Origin: Sphingomonadales bacterium UBA6157
Lineage (GTDB): Bacteria > Pseudomonadota > Alphaproteobacteria > Sphingomonadales > Sphingomonadaceae
NCBI GenBank assembly: GCA_002423025.1
Contig: DIUN01000023.1
Span: 41,787 to 105,786, forward strand
Reading direction: 5' to 3'
DNA length: 64,000 nt
Positions 48,012-56,099 of this stretch are shown here, piece by piece. Below the pieces are notes generated by a model. That model saw nothing but the letters and a program-made list of their open reading frames with translations. It did not search any database and had not been told where the DNA came from. The number at the start of each line of letters is the position of its first letter. The first letter of the stretch is position 1. Made by a program: the position numbers and the translations under genes.

Positions 48012-49613
48012 ATGCCAGCCAGTCTCTCCCGAAACCCCCGCCGCACCCGCGCCCGCGGCCGCCTGGCGCTCCGCTGGTGGCGGCGCGAGATTGTCGGCAG
48101 TGTCGATTATCGGCGTGTCGTGCAGCGGGTTGATGACGACGCCGGCTGGTCACCGCGCTTTGCCTTCATGACAGTCATGTCCGCCGGCATCGCGGTGCTG
48201 GGGCTGCTGCTGTCGTCGCCCGCCGTCATCATCGGCGCCATGCTGATCTCGCCGCTGATGGGGCCGATTATCGGGCTGGGCTTTGCGCTTGCCATCTTCG
48301 AGTGGCGGGAGGTGCGGCGCAGTCTGGTGGCGCTGGGCATCGGCAGCGTGTTTGCGGTGTTGTTCTGTGCCACCGTCGTGCTGCTCTCGCCGTTGCAGGC
48401 CGTGACGCCGGAGATTCTGGCGCGCACCCGGCCCAATCTCTTTGATCTGCTGGTGGCGGTGTTCTCGGCGCTGGCCGGCACCTATGCCACCATCCGCGGG
48501 CGCGGCGAGACGATCGTGGGCGTGGCCATCGCAACAGCGCTGATGCCGCCGCTGGCCGTGGTGGGCTTTGGGCTGGCCACGGCGAGCTTGCCGGTGCTGG
48601 GCGGGGCCTTTGCGCTGTTTGTCACCAATCTCATCGCGATTGCGCTGTGTGCCGCGATCATGGCGCGCTTCTATGGCTTTGGCAGCGAGCTTTCCCCCAA
48701 GCAGACCCGGGCGCAGGCCGGGCTGATTCTTGCGGTGTTCGTGCTGATGTCCGTCCCGCTGGCGCTGGCGCTGCGCACCATTGCCTGGGAGGCGGTCGTG
48801 TCGCGGCAGGTGCGCAGCGAGATTGCCGGCTATTTCGGGCCGGGCGCGCGCATCTCGCAGCTGGATGTGGATTTTGCCCGCCAGCCGCTCACGGCGAGCG
48901 CCGTGGTGCTGACCGACTCCTATCGCGATGCCGCAGGACGGGCGCTGGCAGAACGCATCAAGGCGCGCATTGGCCGGCCGGCGCAGCTCCGGCTCAGCCA
49001 GATCGTGGTCGACCAGGATGTCTCGCGGCTGGCGCAGGACCGTGCCGTGCTGGACCGGCAGCAGAGCGAGCGGGGCGAGATGCTGGCGATCAGCGAAGCG
49101 CTGGCTGCGGCCAGCGGCAGTGCGCCGGCTGAGATGGCCGTGGATCCGGAGGCGCGCACGGCCGTGGCGGTGGCGCCGCAAGGCGCCGCGCTGGCGGCGC
49201 TGCGGGCGGCCGAGGCGCAGCTGGCGTCGGCGCATCCGGATTGGCAGTTCCGGCTGGTGCCGCCGTTGGCGCCGCTGCCGCTGGTGCGCTTCCCGCCCGG
49301 AGAGGCCGGGCTGGATGCCACGGCCGAAGCAGCGCTTGCCGATATGCGCTGGGCGCTGCGGCGCTGGCGGCTGACAGGCGTGACGGTGCTGGGTCGCGCG
49401 GCAACCCGTGACGATAGCCGGGCAAGCAGCCGCACGGCGCTGGCCCGCGCCCGCGCCGAGGCTGTGGCGGCGTGGCTGCGCGCCGAGGGCGTGGCAGCGC
49501 GCGCGCGGGTTGATCCGGCCGGGCCGTTGCAGCGCGCCGGCGAACGGGAGCGCGGCGTTGCGCAGTATCGGAGCGTGGTGGTGGTTCCGGAGGCAGCGCC
49601 GCCGCCGGATTGA
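48012..49613 (+). CDS. DUF389 membrane protein with OmpA-like C-terminal region
   Basis: The 533-residue protein has a short basic N-terminus, then a hydrophobic block (~50-265) with the DUF389 signatures MLISPLMGPIIGLGFAL and AIATALMPPLAVVGFGLA. A long soluble region follows. Its final ~100 residues (LDATAEAALADMRWAL, VTVLGRAATRDDS, RTALARARAEAVAAWLRAEGV) resemble an OmpA-type peptidoglycan-binding fold. DUF389 function is unknown. The combination suggests an inner-membrane protein with a periplasmic wall- or stress-sensing arm. ATG 48012 was chosen from the in-frame options because it starts before the basic N-terminus. Confidence 0.8.
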   Translation: MPASLSRNPRRTRARGRLALRWWRREIVGSVDYRRVVQRVDDDAGWSPRFAFMTVMSAGIAVLGLLLSSPAVIIGAMLISPLMGPIIGLGFALAIFEWREVRRSLVALGIGSVFAVLFCATVVLLSPLQAVTPEILARTRPNLFDLLVAVFSALAGTYATIRGRGETIVGVAIATALMPPLAVVGFGLATASLPVLGGAFALFVTNLIAIALCAAIMARFYGFGSELSPKQTRAQAGLILAVFVLMSVPLALALRTIAWEAVVSRQVRSEIAGYFGPGARISQLDVDFARQPLTASAVVLTDSYRDAAGRALAERIKARIGRPAQLRLSQIVVDQDVSRLAQDRAVLDRQQSERGEMLAISEALAAASGSAPAEMAVDPEARTAVAVAPQGAALAALRAAEAQLASAHPDWQFRLVPPLAPLPLVRFPPGEAGLDATAEAALADMRWALRRWRLTGVTVLGRAATRDDSRASSRTALARARAEAVAAWLRAEGVAARARVDPAGPLQRAGERERGVAQYRSVVVVPEAAPPPD

Positions 49614-49636
49614 AGCGCCGGGATCGGGCGGGAGCG

Positions 49637-50707
49637 CTATTCGCCCAGCTTCAGCGCTGCCTTGATGGCGGCCCAGCTGGCCAGCTTGAAATTCTGGGTT
49701 TCCGGCGCGTTGTCTCCATCCTGCGCCACGAACAGCCCACCGGGGTAAGCGGGGCCGAAATCACCGGAGATGAAATCGATGCCGTCGGTCTCGCTGGTGC
49801 CATCCACCGGGCCGGGCATGATGCGGAAGCGGCCGGCAAAGGCCATGTCCGGCAGGCGGTAGAGCACATAGGCATTGTCCCCCTGGCTGGAGGCGATCAG
49901 CCAGCCGCCGTCGGCGCCCTGCGGCGCGATGGCGAGGCCCTCAGCGTCATCGAACAGGATGCGCTTGTCCACCTTGGCGATGGCTGTGGCGGTGCCGGGG
50001 GCCTCGGGCGCGGCATCGAAGCGCCACAGGCCAGCATCCTCCTCCGCCACATAGAGCAGCCCGGTGCGATCATCGACCACACAGCCTTCGGACTGGGTGG
50101 CAAGCTTCAGGCTGCGCACTTTCACGGCCTTGGGCGCCGTGGCCGAGGCATCGATGGCGAACTGGTCGATCCGGCCATCCTTGAGCACCACAAAGGCGAA
50201 CACGGCCTTGTCTGCCGCGCGCTGCCAAAGGCACATGCCATAGGCCTCGCCGGGGCCGGCGGGCAGCGTGCCGAGGCTGACGAGCGCCTTGCTTGCCGGA
50301 TCGAGCCGGAACATCGCCATCATGGCGTTGGCGATGTCATGCCGGTCACTGGCGATGACGAGGATGCCCGGCGCACCGCCGATTGGAACATCGGCGCGCA
50401 GATCGACATTGTTGAGCCGCGGCGAGGGCGTGAAGCTCAGCCGCTTGCCGGCGAGATCATAAACATGCAGCCCGGCGCGCTTGTCCGTCGCCACGATCAG
50501 GCTGGCGGCAGGGTTGGCGGCGTTGCGCCAGATGGCCGGATCATCGGCGGCATCGTCGGCGGTGCCGACAGGGTCTGTCTCGGTGATGGCGGTGATGCTT
50601 GCGGTCTCGATGGCCGGCAAGGCCGGGGCCGCCGCCTTGGGCGCGGGTTGGCCGCAGGCGGCAAGGCCCAGCGCGAGCAGCGTGGCGGCGAGAGCGGCTT
50701 TTGTCAT
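49637..50707 (-). CDS. Beta-propeller phytase lipoprotein (3-phytase)
   Basis: The 356-residue precursor has a lipobox LGLAAC (Cys18). The body is a six-bladed beta-propeller phytase that releases phosphate from Ca-phytate. Conserved acidic calcium-site motifs include DDPAIW, SEGCVVDD, LYVAEEDAGLWRFD and DDAEGLAIAPQG. Lipidation suggests it is anchored in the periplasm or outer membrane, where phytate would be met. ATG 50707 starts at the signal peptide. No phosphate-uptake genes are adjacent. Confidence 0.92.
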   Translation of the reverse strand: MTKAALAATLLALGLAACGQPAPKAAAPALPAIETASITAITETDPVGTADDAADDPAIWRNAANPAASLIVATDKRAGLHVYDLAGKRLSFTPSPRLNNVDLRADVPIGGAPGILVIASDRHDIANAMMAMFRLDPASKALVSLGTLPAGPGEAYGMCLWQRAADKAVFAFVVLKDGRIDQFAIDASATAPKAVKVRSLKLATQSEGCVVDDRTGLLYVAEEDAGLWRFDAAPEAPGTATAIAKVDKRILFDDAEGLAIAPQGADGGWLIASSQGDNAYVLYRLPDMAFAGRFRIMPGPVDGTSETDGIDFISGDFGPAYPGGLFVAQDGDNAPETQNFKLASWAAIKAALKLGE

Positions 50708-50849
50708 GCGGGTCAGGGCCTTGGTCGAGTGCCCCGCCAGCGCTAGCGACGGGGTGTTACAGTTTTGGGTCAACAGTTCGGTTCGTCATCGCGCGCGGGC
50801 GGGGAGCCGGTTGCGGAGCGTTTCGCCGGTGGGGCGGCCGGGAGATGGG

Positions 50850-50867
50850 CCCCCGCCTGCGCGGGGG
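50850..50867. repeat. Palindromic GC repeat between nadE and the phytase gene
   Basis: CCCCCGC-CTGC-GCGGGGG sits in a GATGGGC...GGTGACGG frame, a common intergenic palindrome type in Sphingomonadales and relatives. A related but broken copy follows topA. It may also stop transcription from nadE. Confidence 0.6.
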
Positions 50868-50897
50868 TGACGGTGTCCGGTGCCGGTGCCTGCCGCG

Positions 50898-52553
50898 TCA
50901 GGCCGTGCGGAAGGCGTTGGTGATCGGGTAGCGCCGGTCGCGGCCGAAGTTGCGATGGCCGATCTTGACGCCCGGCGGGGCCTGGCGGCGCTTGTACTCC
51001 GCCACATAGAGCAGCCGCTCGATGCGGGCGACGGTGGCGGCGTCCAGCCCCTGCGCCACCAGCGCGGCGGCGCTGGATTCATTCTCCACCAGCCCCATCA
51101 GGATGGCATCGAGCACATCATAGGGCGGCAGCGAATCCTGGTCCTTCTGGTCCTCGCGCAGCTCGGCGCTGGGCGGCTTGTCGATGACGCGGCGCGGCAT
51201 CACCAGCCCGGACGGCCCCATGGCAAGGCGCGGCTTGTGGGCATTGCGCCACTCGCTGAGCTTGAACACCGTGGTCTTGTAAACATCCTTGAGCACCGAA
51301 TAGCCGCCCGCCATGTCCCCATAGATGGTGGCATAACCGACTGACATTTCAGACTTGTTGCCGGTGGTCAGCAGCATTGGCCCAAATTTGTTGGAGAGCG
51401 CCATCAGCGCCAGCCCCCGGATGCGGGACTGGATGTTCTCCTCGGTGGTGTCCGCCGCGCGGCCCGCGAACAGCGGCGCCAGCATGGTGCCGAAGGCCTG
51501 CATCGCCGGCTCGATGCCGACGGTATCGAGCCGGCAGCCGAGCAGGCGTGCGCATTCCGCGGCATCCTCCAGGCTGTCCCGGCTGGTGTAGGGCGAGGGC
51601 AGCATCACGCACCACACCCGGTCGGCACCCAGCGCATCCACGGCGACGGCGGCGGAGAGCGCGGAATCGATGCCGCCAGACAGCCCGAGCACGACGCCGG
51701 GGAAGCGGTTGCGGTTCACATAGTCCCGCAGGCTGAGCAGCATGGCGTGGTAGATATCGGCCGGGTCCTCATCCAGCACGGCGCGCAGGCCGGGCTGGCA
51801 GCTGTAGTGCGAGGCCAGCGTGCCGCGCGTCCACAGCGTGGTGGTGATGCTCTCCTCCCAATCGGGCAGCTGCACGGCGAGCTTGCGATCGGCATTCAGC
51901 ACGAAGCTGGCGCCATCGAACACCAGCTCGTCCTGCCCGCCGACGCGGTTGAGATAGGCCATCGGCAGCCCGGTTTCGCTGATGCGCGCCACCGCGATGC
52001 TCAGCCGCTGATCATCCTTGCCGACTTCAAAGGGCGAGCCATTGGGCACCAGCAGCAGCTCGGCGCCAGTTTCCGCCAGGCACTCCGTCACGTCCGGGGA
52101 CCAGATATCCTCGCAGATCGCCACGCCGAGCCGGGCGCCGCGAAACGCCAGCGGGCCGGGCAGCGGGCCGGGGGCGAACACGCGCTTCTCGTCAAAGGTG
52201 CCATAGTTGGGCAGCGCATGCTTGCGGGTGAGGCTGACCACGCCCTTGTCGATCAGCGCCGCGACATTGTGCAGCTTGCCGTTCTCGGCATGGGGCAGCC
52301 CGATGAGCATGGCGGGGCCGCCATCCTCGGAGATGCCGCGCAGCCGCTCGAGTTGCGCGGCGGCGGCTTGCACCAGCGCCGGCTTGAGCACGAGATCTTC
52401 GGGCGGATAGCCGACCAGGGACAATTCCGGCGTGGCCAGCAGGTCTGCCTCCGGCACCTGCGCGCGGGCCGCGAGGATGGCATCGGCATTGCCGGCAAGA
52501 TCCCCGACGCTGGCGTTGAGCTGGGCGAGGGCGATGGTGAGGCTGTGGCTCAT
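50898..52553 (-). CDS. nadE: Glutamine-hydrolysing NAD+ synthase
   Basis: NadE converts nicotinic acid adenine dinucleotide to NAD. The 551-residue protein combines an N-terminal nitrilase-like glutaminase (Glu in TPELSLVGYPPED, Lys in TRKHALPNYG, Cys in VAICEDIWS) with a C-terminal synthetase. The synthetase has the SGGIDS loop (LGLSGGIDSALSA) and TTGNKSEMSVGYAT. Both active sites are complete, so the enzyme uses glutamine as nitrogen donor. It is monocistronic or leads into the phytase gene. Confidence 0.97.
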   Translation of the reverse strand: MSHSLTIALAQLNASVGDLAGNADAILAARAQVPEADLLATPELSLVGYPPEDLVLKPALVQAAAAQLERLRGISEDGGPAMLIGLPHAENGKLHNVAALIDKGVVSLTRKHALPNYGTFDEKRVFAPGPLPGPLAFRGARLGVAICEDIWSPDVTECLAETGAELLLVPNGSPFEVGKDDQRLSIAVARISETGLPMAYLNRVGGQDELVFDGASFVLNADRKLAVQLPDWEESITTTLWTRGTLASHYSCQPGLRAVLDEDPADIYHAMLLSLRDYVNRNRFPGVVLGLSGGIDSALSAAVAVDALGADRVWCVMLPSPYTSRDSLEDAAECARLLGCRLDTVGIEPAMQAFGTMLAPLFAGRAADTTEENIQSRIRGLALMALSNKFGPMLLTTGNKSEMSVGYATIYGDMAGGYSVLKDVYKTTVFKLSEWRNAHKPRLAMGPSGLVMPRRVIDKPPSAELREDQKDQDSLPPYDVLDAILMGLVENESSAAALVAQGLDAATVARIERLLYVAEYKRRQAPPGVKIGHRNFGRDRRYPITNAFRTA

Positions 52554-52626
52554 CAGGCCGGTTTAGGAGCGGCGGGCGCGGGGAGCAATGGGGGGTGGTG
52601 GCAGGGCGGGGTTGCGGGGGCGGGCG

Positions 52627-54213
52627 CTATCGTGCCGCGCGCTTCGCCTTTTCCGCCGCCACCATCGCCTCCACATCGGCAAGCAGCTTGGGTGCATCGT
52701 AGACAATGCCGTTCTTGACCGTCCAGCGGATGCCGCCGACGCGCTCGGGGCGGTTGGTCGTGTCGTTCAGCCGCAGCGTGCCGGTGCCGTATAGCGTCTT
52801 GAAGTTCTGCAGCGGATCCTCCGGGGTGATGACCAGATCGGCCAGCATGCCGGCGCGGACCAGGCCGAACTCCGGCTCCTGGCCGCGCGGCGCGGCGAGC
52901 GTGCGCGCGCCGTTGATGGTGGCGGCGGTGATGACTTCCAGCGGCGAGAAGCCGGCCTCCTGCAGCAGCTCCAGCTCGAGGATGTAGCTGAAGCCCCAGA
53001 TCTGCCAGATGAAGCCGGGGTCCGATCCGGTGGTGACGCTGCCGCCGATGTTCTTGTAATCATTGATAAGCCGCATGTAGCGGCCATAGAAATTGCGCCA
53101 GGTGACTTCGTTGCCGGTGGTCCAGTCGAAAAAGTAGCTGCCGTGGTTGTCCCGGTTCGATTCAAAAAAGTCGGTCATCGAGGGCAGGGTGTAGCGGGCG
53201 TGCCAATCGGCATTCTTGGCGCGCATCAGGTCCCGTGAGGCCGAGTAGATGTTGAGCGTCGGGTCCATGTTCAGCCCGGCGGCCTTCTGGGCTTCGAGAT
53301 AGGCGCGCCATTCGGGGCCGCCAGGCTCGTGGATCTGGTTCCAGATTTCGGCGATGCCGCCGAAGCGGTCCTGCTCGTTGTTGTAATTATAGCCCGCCGG
53401 GCTGGCCTGCAGGCGGCGGTCCTTCAGTAGCGATTCGAAATGGCCGTAGAAATGCGTGACGGTGCCAAGGCCATCGGCGGCGGCATCGCGGGCGTTCCAC
53501 TCCGCGATGTTGGGCTGGGAGAGATGGGCGACGGTGCCGAGGCCGAGCGCCTTTGCTTCGGCGATGGCGGCGCGGTTGATGGCCGGGGTTTCATCGCCGC
53601 GATTGAAGAACTTGATGCCATCGACCCCGTTGGCGGCGGCCCAGCGCACCCAGGCGCGGGCCTTTTCCGGGGTGGTGACGCGGCCTTGCGGCCAGCCGGC
53701 GCCGAGCGTCTGGTACACAAGGATGCGCGGCGCGGTGATCTCGCCGGCGGCGCTGCGGCGCTTGTCCGCCACGGCGTGCGCGACATCCAGGCCGAACAGC
53801 GAGACGCCGCGCACGGTGGTGACGCCATGGGCGAGCCAGAGCTTGTAGGCATAGGCCGGGTCCGGCGCTTTCACCGGGCCGCCGCTGTGGCCGTGCATAT
53901 CGACAAAGCCGGGCAGCACGAACATGCCGGTGGCATCGATCTCGCGGGTGGCGCCGCGGGGGGCGCGGTTGCCGGCCATGGGCAGGCCGGGGGTGCCGGC
54001 GCTGCGGATATCAGTGATGCGGTTGCCGGTGATGATGATGTCCGCCGGGCCATAGGCCGGGCCGCCGTTGCCGGTGATGATGGTGGCGCCGCGGATGACG
54101 AGCGTGGGGAACGGGCCTTCGCCCTCGGTGCGCACCGTGGTGGGCAGCATCTCGGCAGCGCCGGCCACAGTGGTGATGGCCAGCAGCGCTGCGGCAAGGA
54201 ACGGTTTCAGCAT
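52627..54213 (-). CDS. Exported amidohydrolase-superfamily metalloenzyme
   Basis: The 528-residue precursor has a signal peptide ending TTVAGAAE (~20). The amidohydrolase TIM-barrel metal site is visible: VLPGFVDMHGHSG, a carbamylated-lysine candidate in VDGIKFFNR, VAHLSQ, VTHFYGH and GSDPGFI. C-terminal ALAP-like segments (INGARTLAAP, GMLADLVI) close the small beta-sandwich. Related periplasmic proteins include prolidase- or imidazolonepropionase-like hydrolases; the substrate is unknown. It is divergent from plsY. Confidence 0.9.
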   Translation of the reverse strand: MLKPFLAAALLAITTVAGAAEMLPTTVRTEGEGPFPTLVIRGATIITGNGGPAYGPADIIITGNRITDIRSAGTPGLPMAGNRAPRGATREIDATGMFVLPGFVDMHGHSGGPVKAPDPAYAYKLWLAHGVTTVRGVSLFGLDVAHAVADKRRSAAGEITAPRILVYQTLGAGWPQGRVTTPEKARAWVRWAAANGVDGIKFFNRGDETPAINRAAIAEAKALGLGTVAHLSQPNIAEWNARDAAADGLGTVTHFYGHFESLLKDRRLQASPAGYNYNNEQDRFGGIAEIWNQIHEPGGPEWRAYLEAQKAAGLNMDPTLNIYSASRDLMRAKNADWHARYTLPSMTDFFESNRDNHGSYFFDWTTGNEVTWRNFYGRYMRLINDYKNIGGSVTTGSDPGFIWQIWGFSYILELELLQEAGFSPLEVITAATINGARTLAAPRGQEPEFGLVRAGMLADLVITPEDPLQNFKTLYGTGTLRLNDTTNRPERVGGIRWTVKNGIVYDAPKLLADVEAMVAAEKAKRAAR

Positions 54214-54295
54214 CGGATTGGAACTCCCCCTGCCGCCAGCATAGCCGGCGCGCCGGGCCTTTCAATGCCAGCGCCGCACAGCTAGCGTGGCAGGC

Positions 54296-54880
54296 ATGAT
54301 CACCGCCCCGCTCTTCTGGATTGTTGCCGGCTATGTGCTGGGCAGCGTGCCGTTCGGGCTGTTGCTCACCCGCATGATCGGCATCGATATCCGCAGCGTC
54401 GGCTCGGGCAACATCGGCACCACCAATGTGCTGCGCACCGGCAACAAGGGGCTGGCGGCGGCAACGCTGCTGCTCGACGCCGGCAAGGGCGCGGCGGCGG
54501 TGCTGCTGGCCCGGCACTTCGGCAGCGAGGCGCTGGCGATATTGGCCGGCGGTGCGGCGTTCCTGGGGCATCTCTACCCGGTGTGGCTGAAGTTTCGCGG
54601 CGGCAAGGGCGTGGCGACCTTGCTCGGCGTGGCGCTGGCCGCCGTGCCGATGGCCGGCATCGCGGCGCTGCTGGTGTGGCTCACGGCGGCGCTGGTGACG
54701 CGCTACTCCTCGGTGGGCGGCATGATGAGCGGCGCGGCGGCGCCGGTGGCGGCGGCGGCACTGGGCCAGCAGGATTGGGCAGTGGCGCTGGCCGGGCTGG
54801 CGGTGCTGCTGGTGGTGAAGCACCGGGACAATATCGCCCGGCTGCGCGCCGGCACGGAGAGCCGGATCGGCGCCAAGTGA
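54296..54880 (+). CDS. plsY: Acyl-phosphate:glycerol-3-phosphate acyltransferase
   Basis: PlsY transfers an acyl group from acyl-phosphate to glycerol 3-phosphate, the first membrane step of phospholipid synthesis, using the product of GpsA encoded at 15-16 kb. The 194-residue polytopic protein has the three family motifs: GSVPFGLLL, GSGNIGTTNVLRTG and the KFRGGKGVATLLG loop. ATG 54296 was preferred to GTG 54287. dprA follows after 10 bases; plsY-dprA-topA is a widespread order. Confidence 0.95.
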   Translation: MITAPLFWIVAGYVLGSVPFGLLLTRMIGIDIRSVGSGNIGTTNVLRTGNKGLAAATLLLDAGKGAAAVLLARHFGSEALAILAGGAAFLGHLYPVWLKFRGGKGVATLLGVALAAVPMAGIAALLVWLTAALVTRYSSVGGMMSGAAAPVAAAALGQQDWAVALAGLAVLLVVKHRDNIARLRAGTESRIGAK

Positions 54881-54890
54881 GCGCGTTGTG

Positions 54891-56000
54891 ATGACGCCGG
54901 CAGACGCGGTGGCGCGGCTGCGGCTGATCCGCACCGAGAGCATTGGCCCGATCACCTATCGCCAGCTGATGGCGCGCTTTGGCAGCGCCAGCGCGGCGCT
55001 GGAGGCCCTGCCCGACCTGGCGCGCAAGGGCGGGCGCAAGCTGAGCATTGCCGGCGCCGGCGCGGCGGAGGACGAGATTGCAGCGCTGGAGGCCATTGGC
55101 GGCCGGATGATCTTCATCGGCACGCCAGACTATCCGGTGCTGCTCGCCGCCATGGAGAGCGCGCCGCCGGTGCTGAGCCTGCGCGGCGATGCCGGGCTGC
55201 TGGAGCGGCCGGCGGTGGCGATTGTGGGGGCGCGCAACGCCAGCGCGGCGGGGGTTCGCTTTGCGCGGATGATCGCGGCGGAGCTGGCCGAGGCGGAGCT
55301 GGTGGTCGTGTCCGGGCTGGCGCGCGGCATCGATGCGGCGGCGCACCAGGGCGCGCTGGAGGGCGGCACCATCGCGGTGGTCGCGGGCGGCGTGGACGTG
55401 GCCTACCCGCCCGAGAACGCCGTGCTGATGGCCCAGCTGGCCGAGCGCGGGCTCATAGTGGCCGAGCAGCGCATGGGTGTGGAGCCGCAGGCCCGGCATT
55501 TTCCCCGCCGCAACCGGATCATCGCCGGGCTGGCGGCGGGCACGCTGGTGGTGGAAGGCGCGCCCAAGTCCGGCTCGCTGATCACGGCGCGGCTGGCGGC
55601 GGAGGCCGGGCGCGAGGTGATGGCCGTGCCGGGCTCGCCGCTCGATCCGCGGGCGCAGGGCTGCAACCTGCTGATCCGGGAGGGTGCGACCCTGGTGCAG
55701 AGCGCGGCTGACGTGGTGGAGGCGCTCTCGGCCTTTTCCGCCGAGAGCGGTGCCGGCTCGCAGCTGGGCCTGCGCTACCAGGCGAGCGAGGCGCCCGGCT
55801 GGTATGATGCCGTGGCGGCCGAGGCCGGCCCCGAGGCGCGCGCGGCAGTGGAGGGCCTGCTCTCGCCCACCCCGGTGGCGGTGGATGAACTGGTGCGGCT
55901 CTCGGGCCTGGCGGCGGCGGCCGTGGCCACGGTGCTGCTCGACATGGAGCTGGAGGGCGGGCTGCTGCGCCACGCCGGGGGGCGTGTGGCGCTGGCGTAG
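54891..56000 (+). CDS. dprA: DNA-processing protein DprA
   Basis: DprA binds incoming single-stranded DNA and loads RecA during natural transformation; it is also present in non-competent species. The 369-residue protein has an N-terminal SAM-like region and a Rossmann core with VAIVGARNAS, VVSGLARGIDAAAHQGAL and HFPRRNRIIAGL. A C-terminal winged-helix (DML1-like) domain follows (~305-369). GTG 54888 would add one Met-equivalent only. No other competence gene lies in the window. Confidence 0.95.
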   Translation: MTPADAVARLRLIRTESIGPITYRQLMARFGSASAALEALPDLARKGGRKLSIAGAGAAEDEIAALEAIGGRMIFIGTPDYPVLLAAMESAPPVLSLRGDAGLLERPAVAIVGARNASAAGVRFARMIAAELAEAELVVVSGLARGIDAAAHQGALEGGTIAVVAGGVDVAYPPENAVLMAQLAERGLIVAEQRMGVEPQARHFPRRNRIIAGLAAGTLVVEGAPKSGSLITARLAAEAGREVMAVPGSPLDPRAQGCNLLIREGATLVQSAADVVEALSAFSAESGAGSQLGLRYQASEAPGWYDAVAAEAGPEARAAVEGLLSPTPVAVDELVRLSGLAAAAVATVLLDMELEGGLLRHAGGRVALA

Positions 56001-56099
56001 GGCGAATACCGGGTTGCAAAATTCGGGCCAAGGGCGCTTGACGCCCTCCACACAGCGCCGCCACCCTCGCGCGTATGTGTAGGGAGCGTCTGAGGCAGT

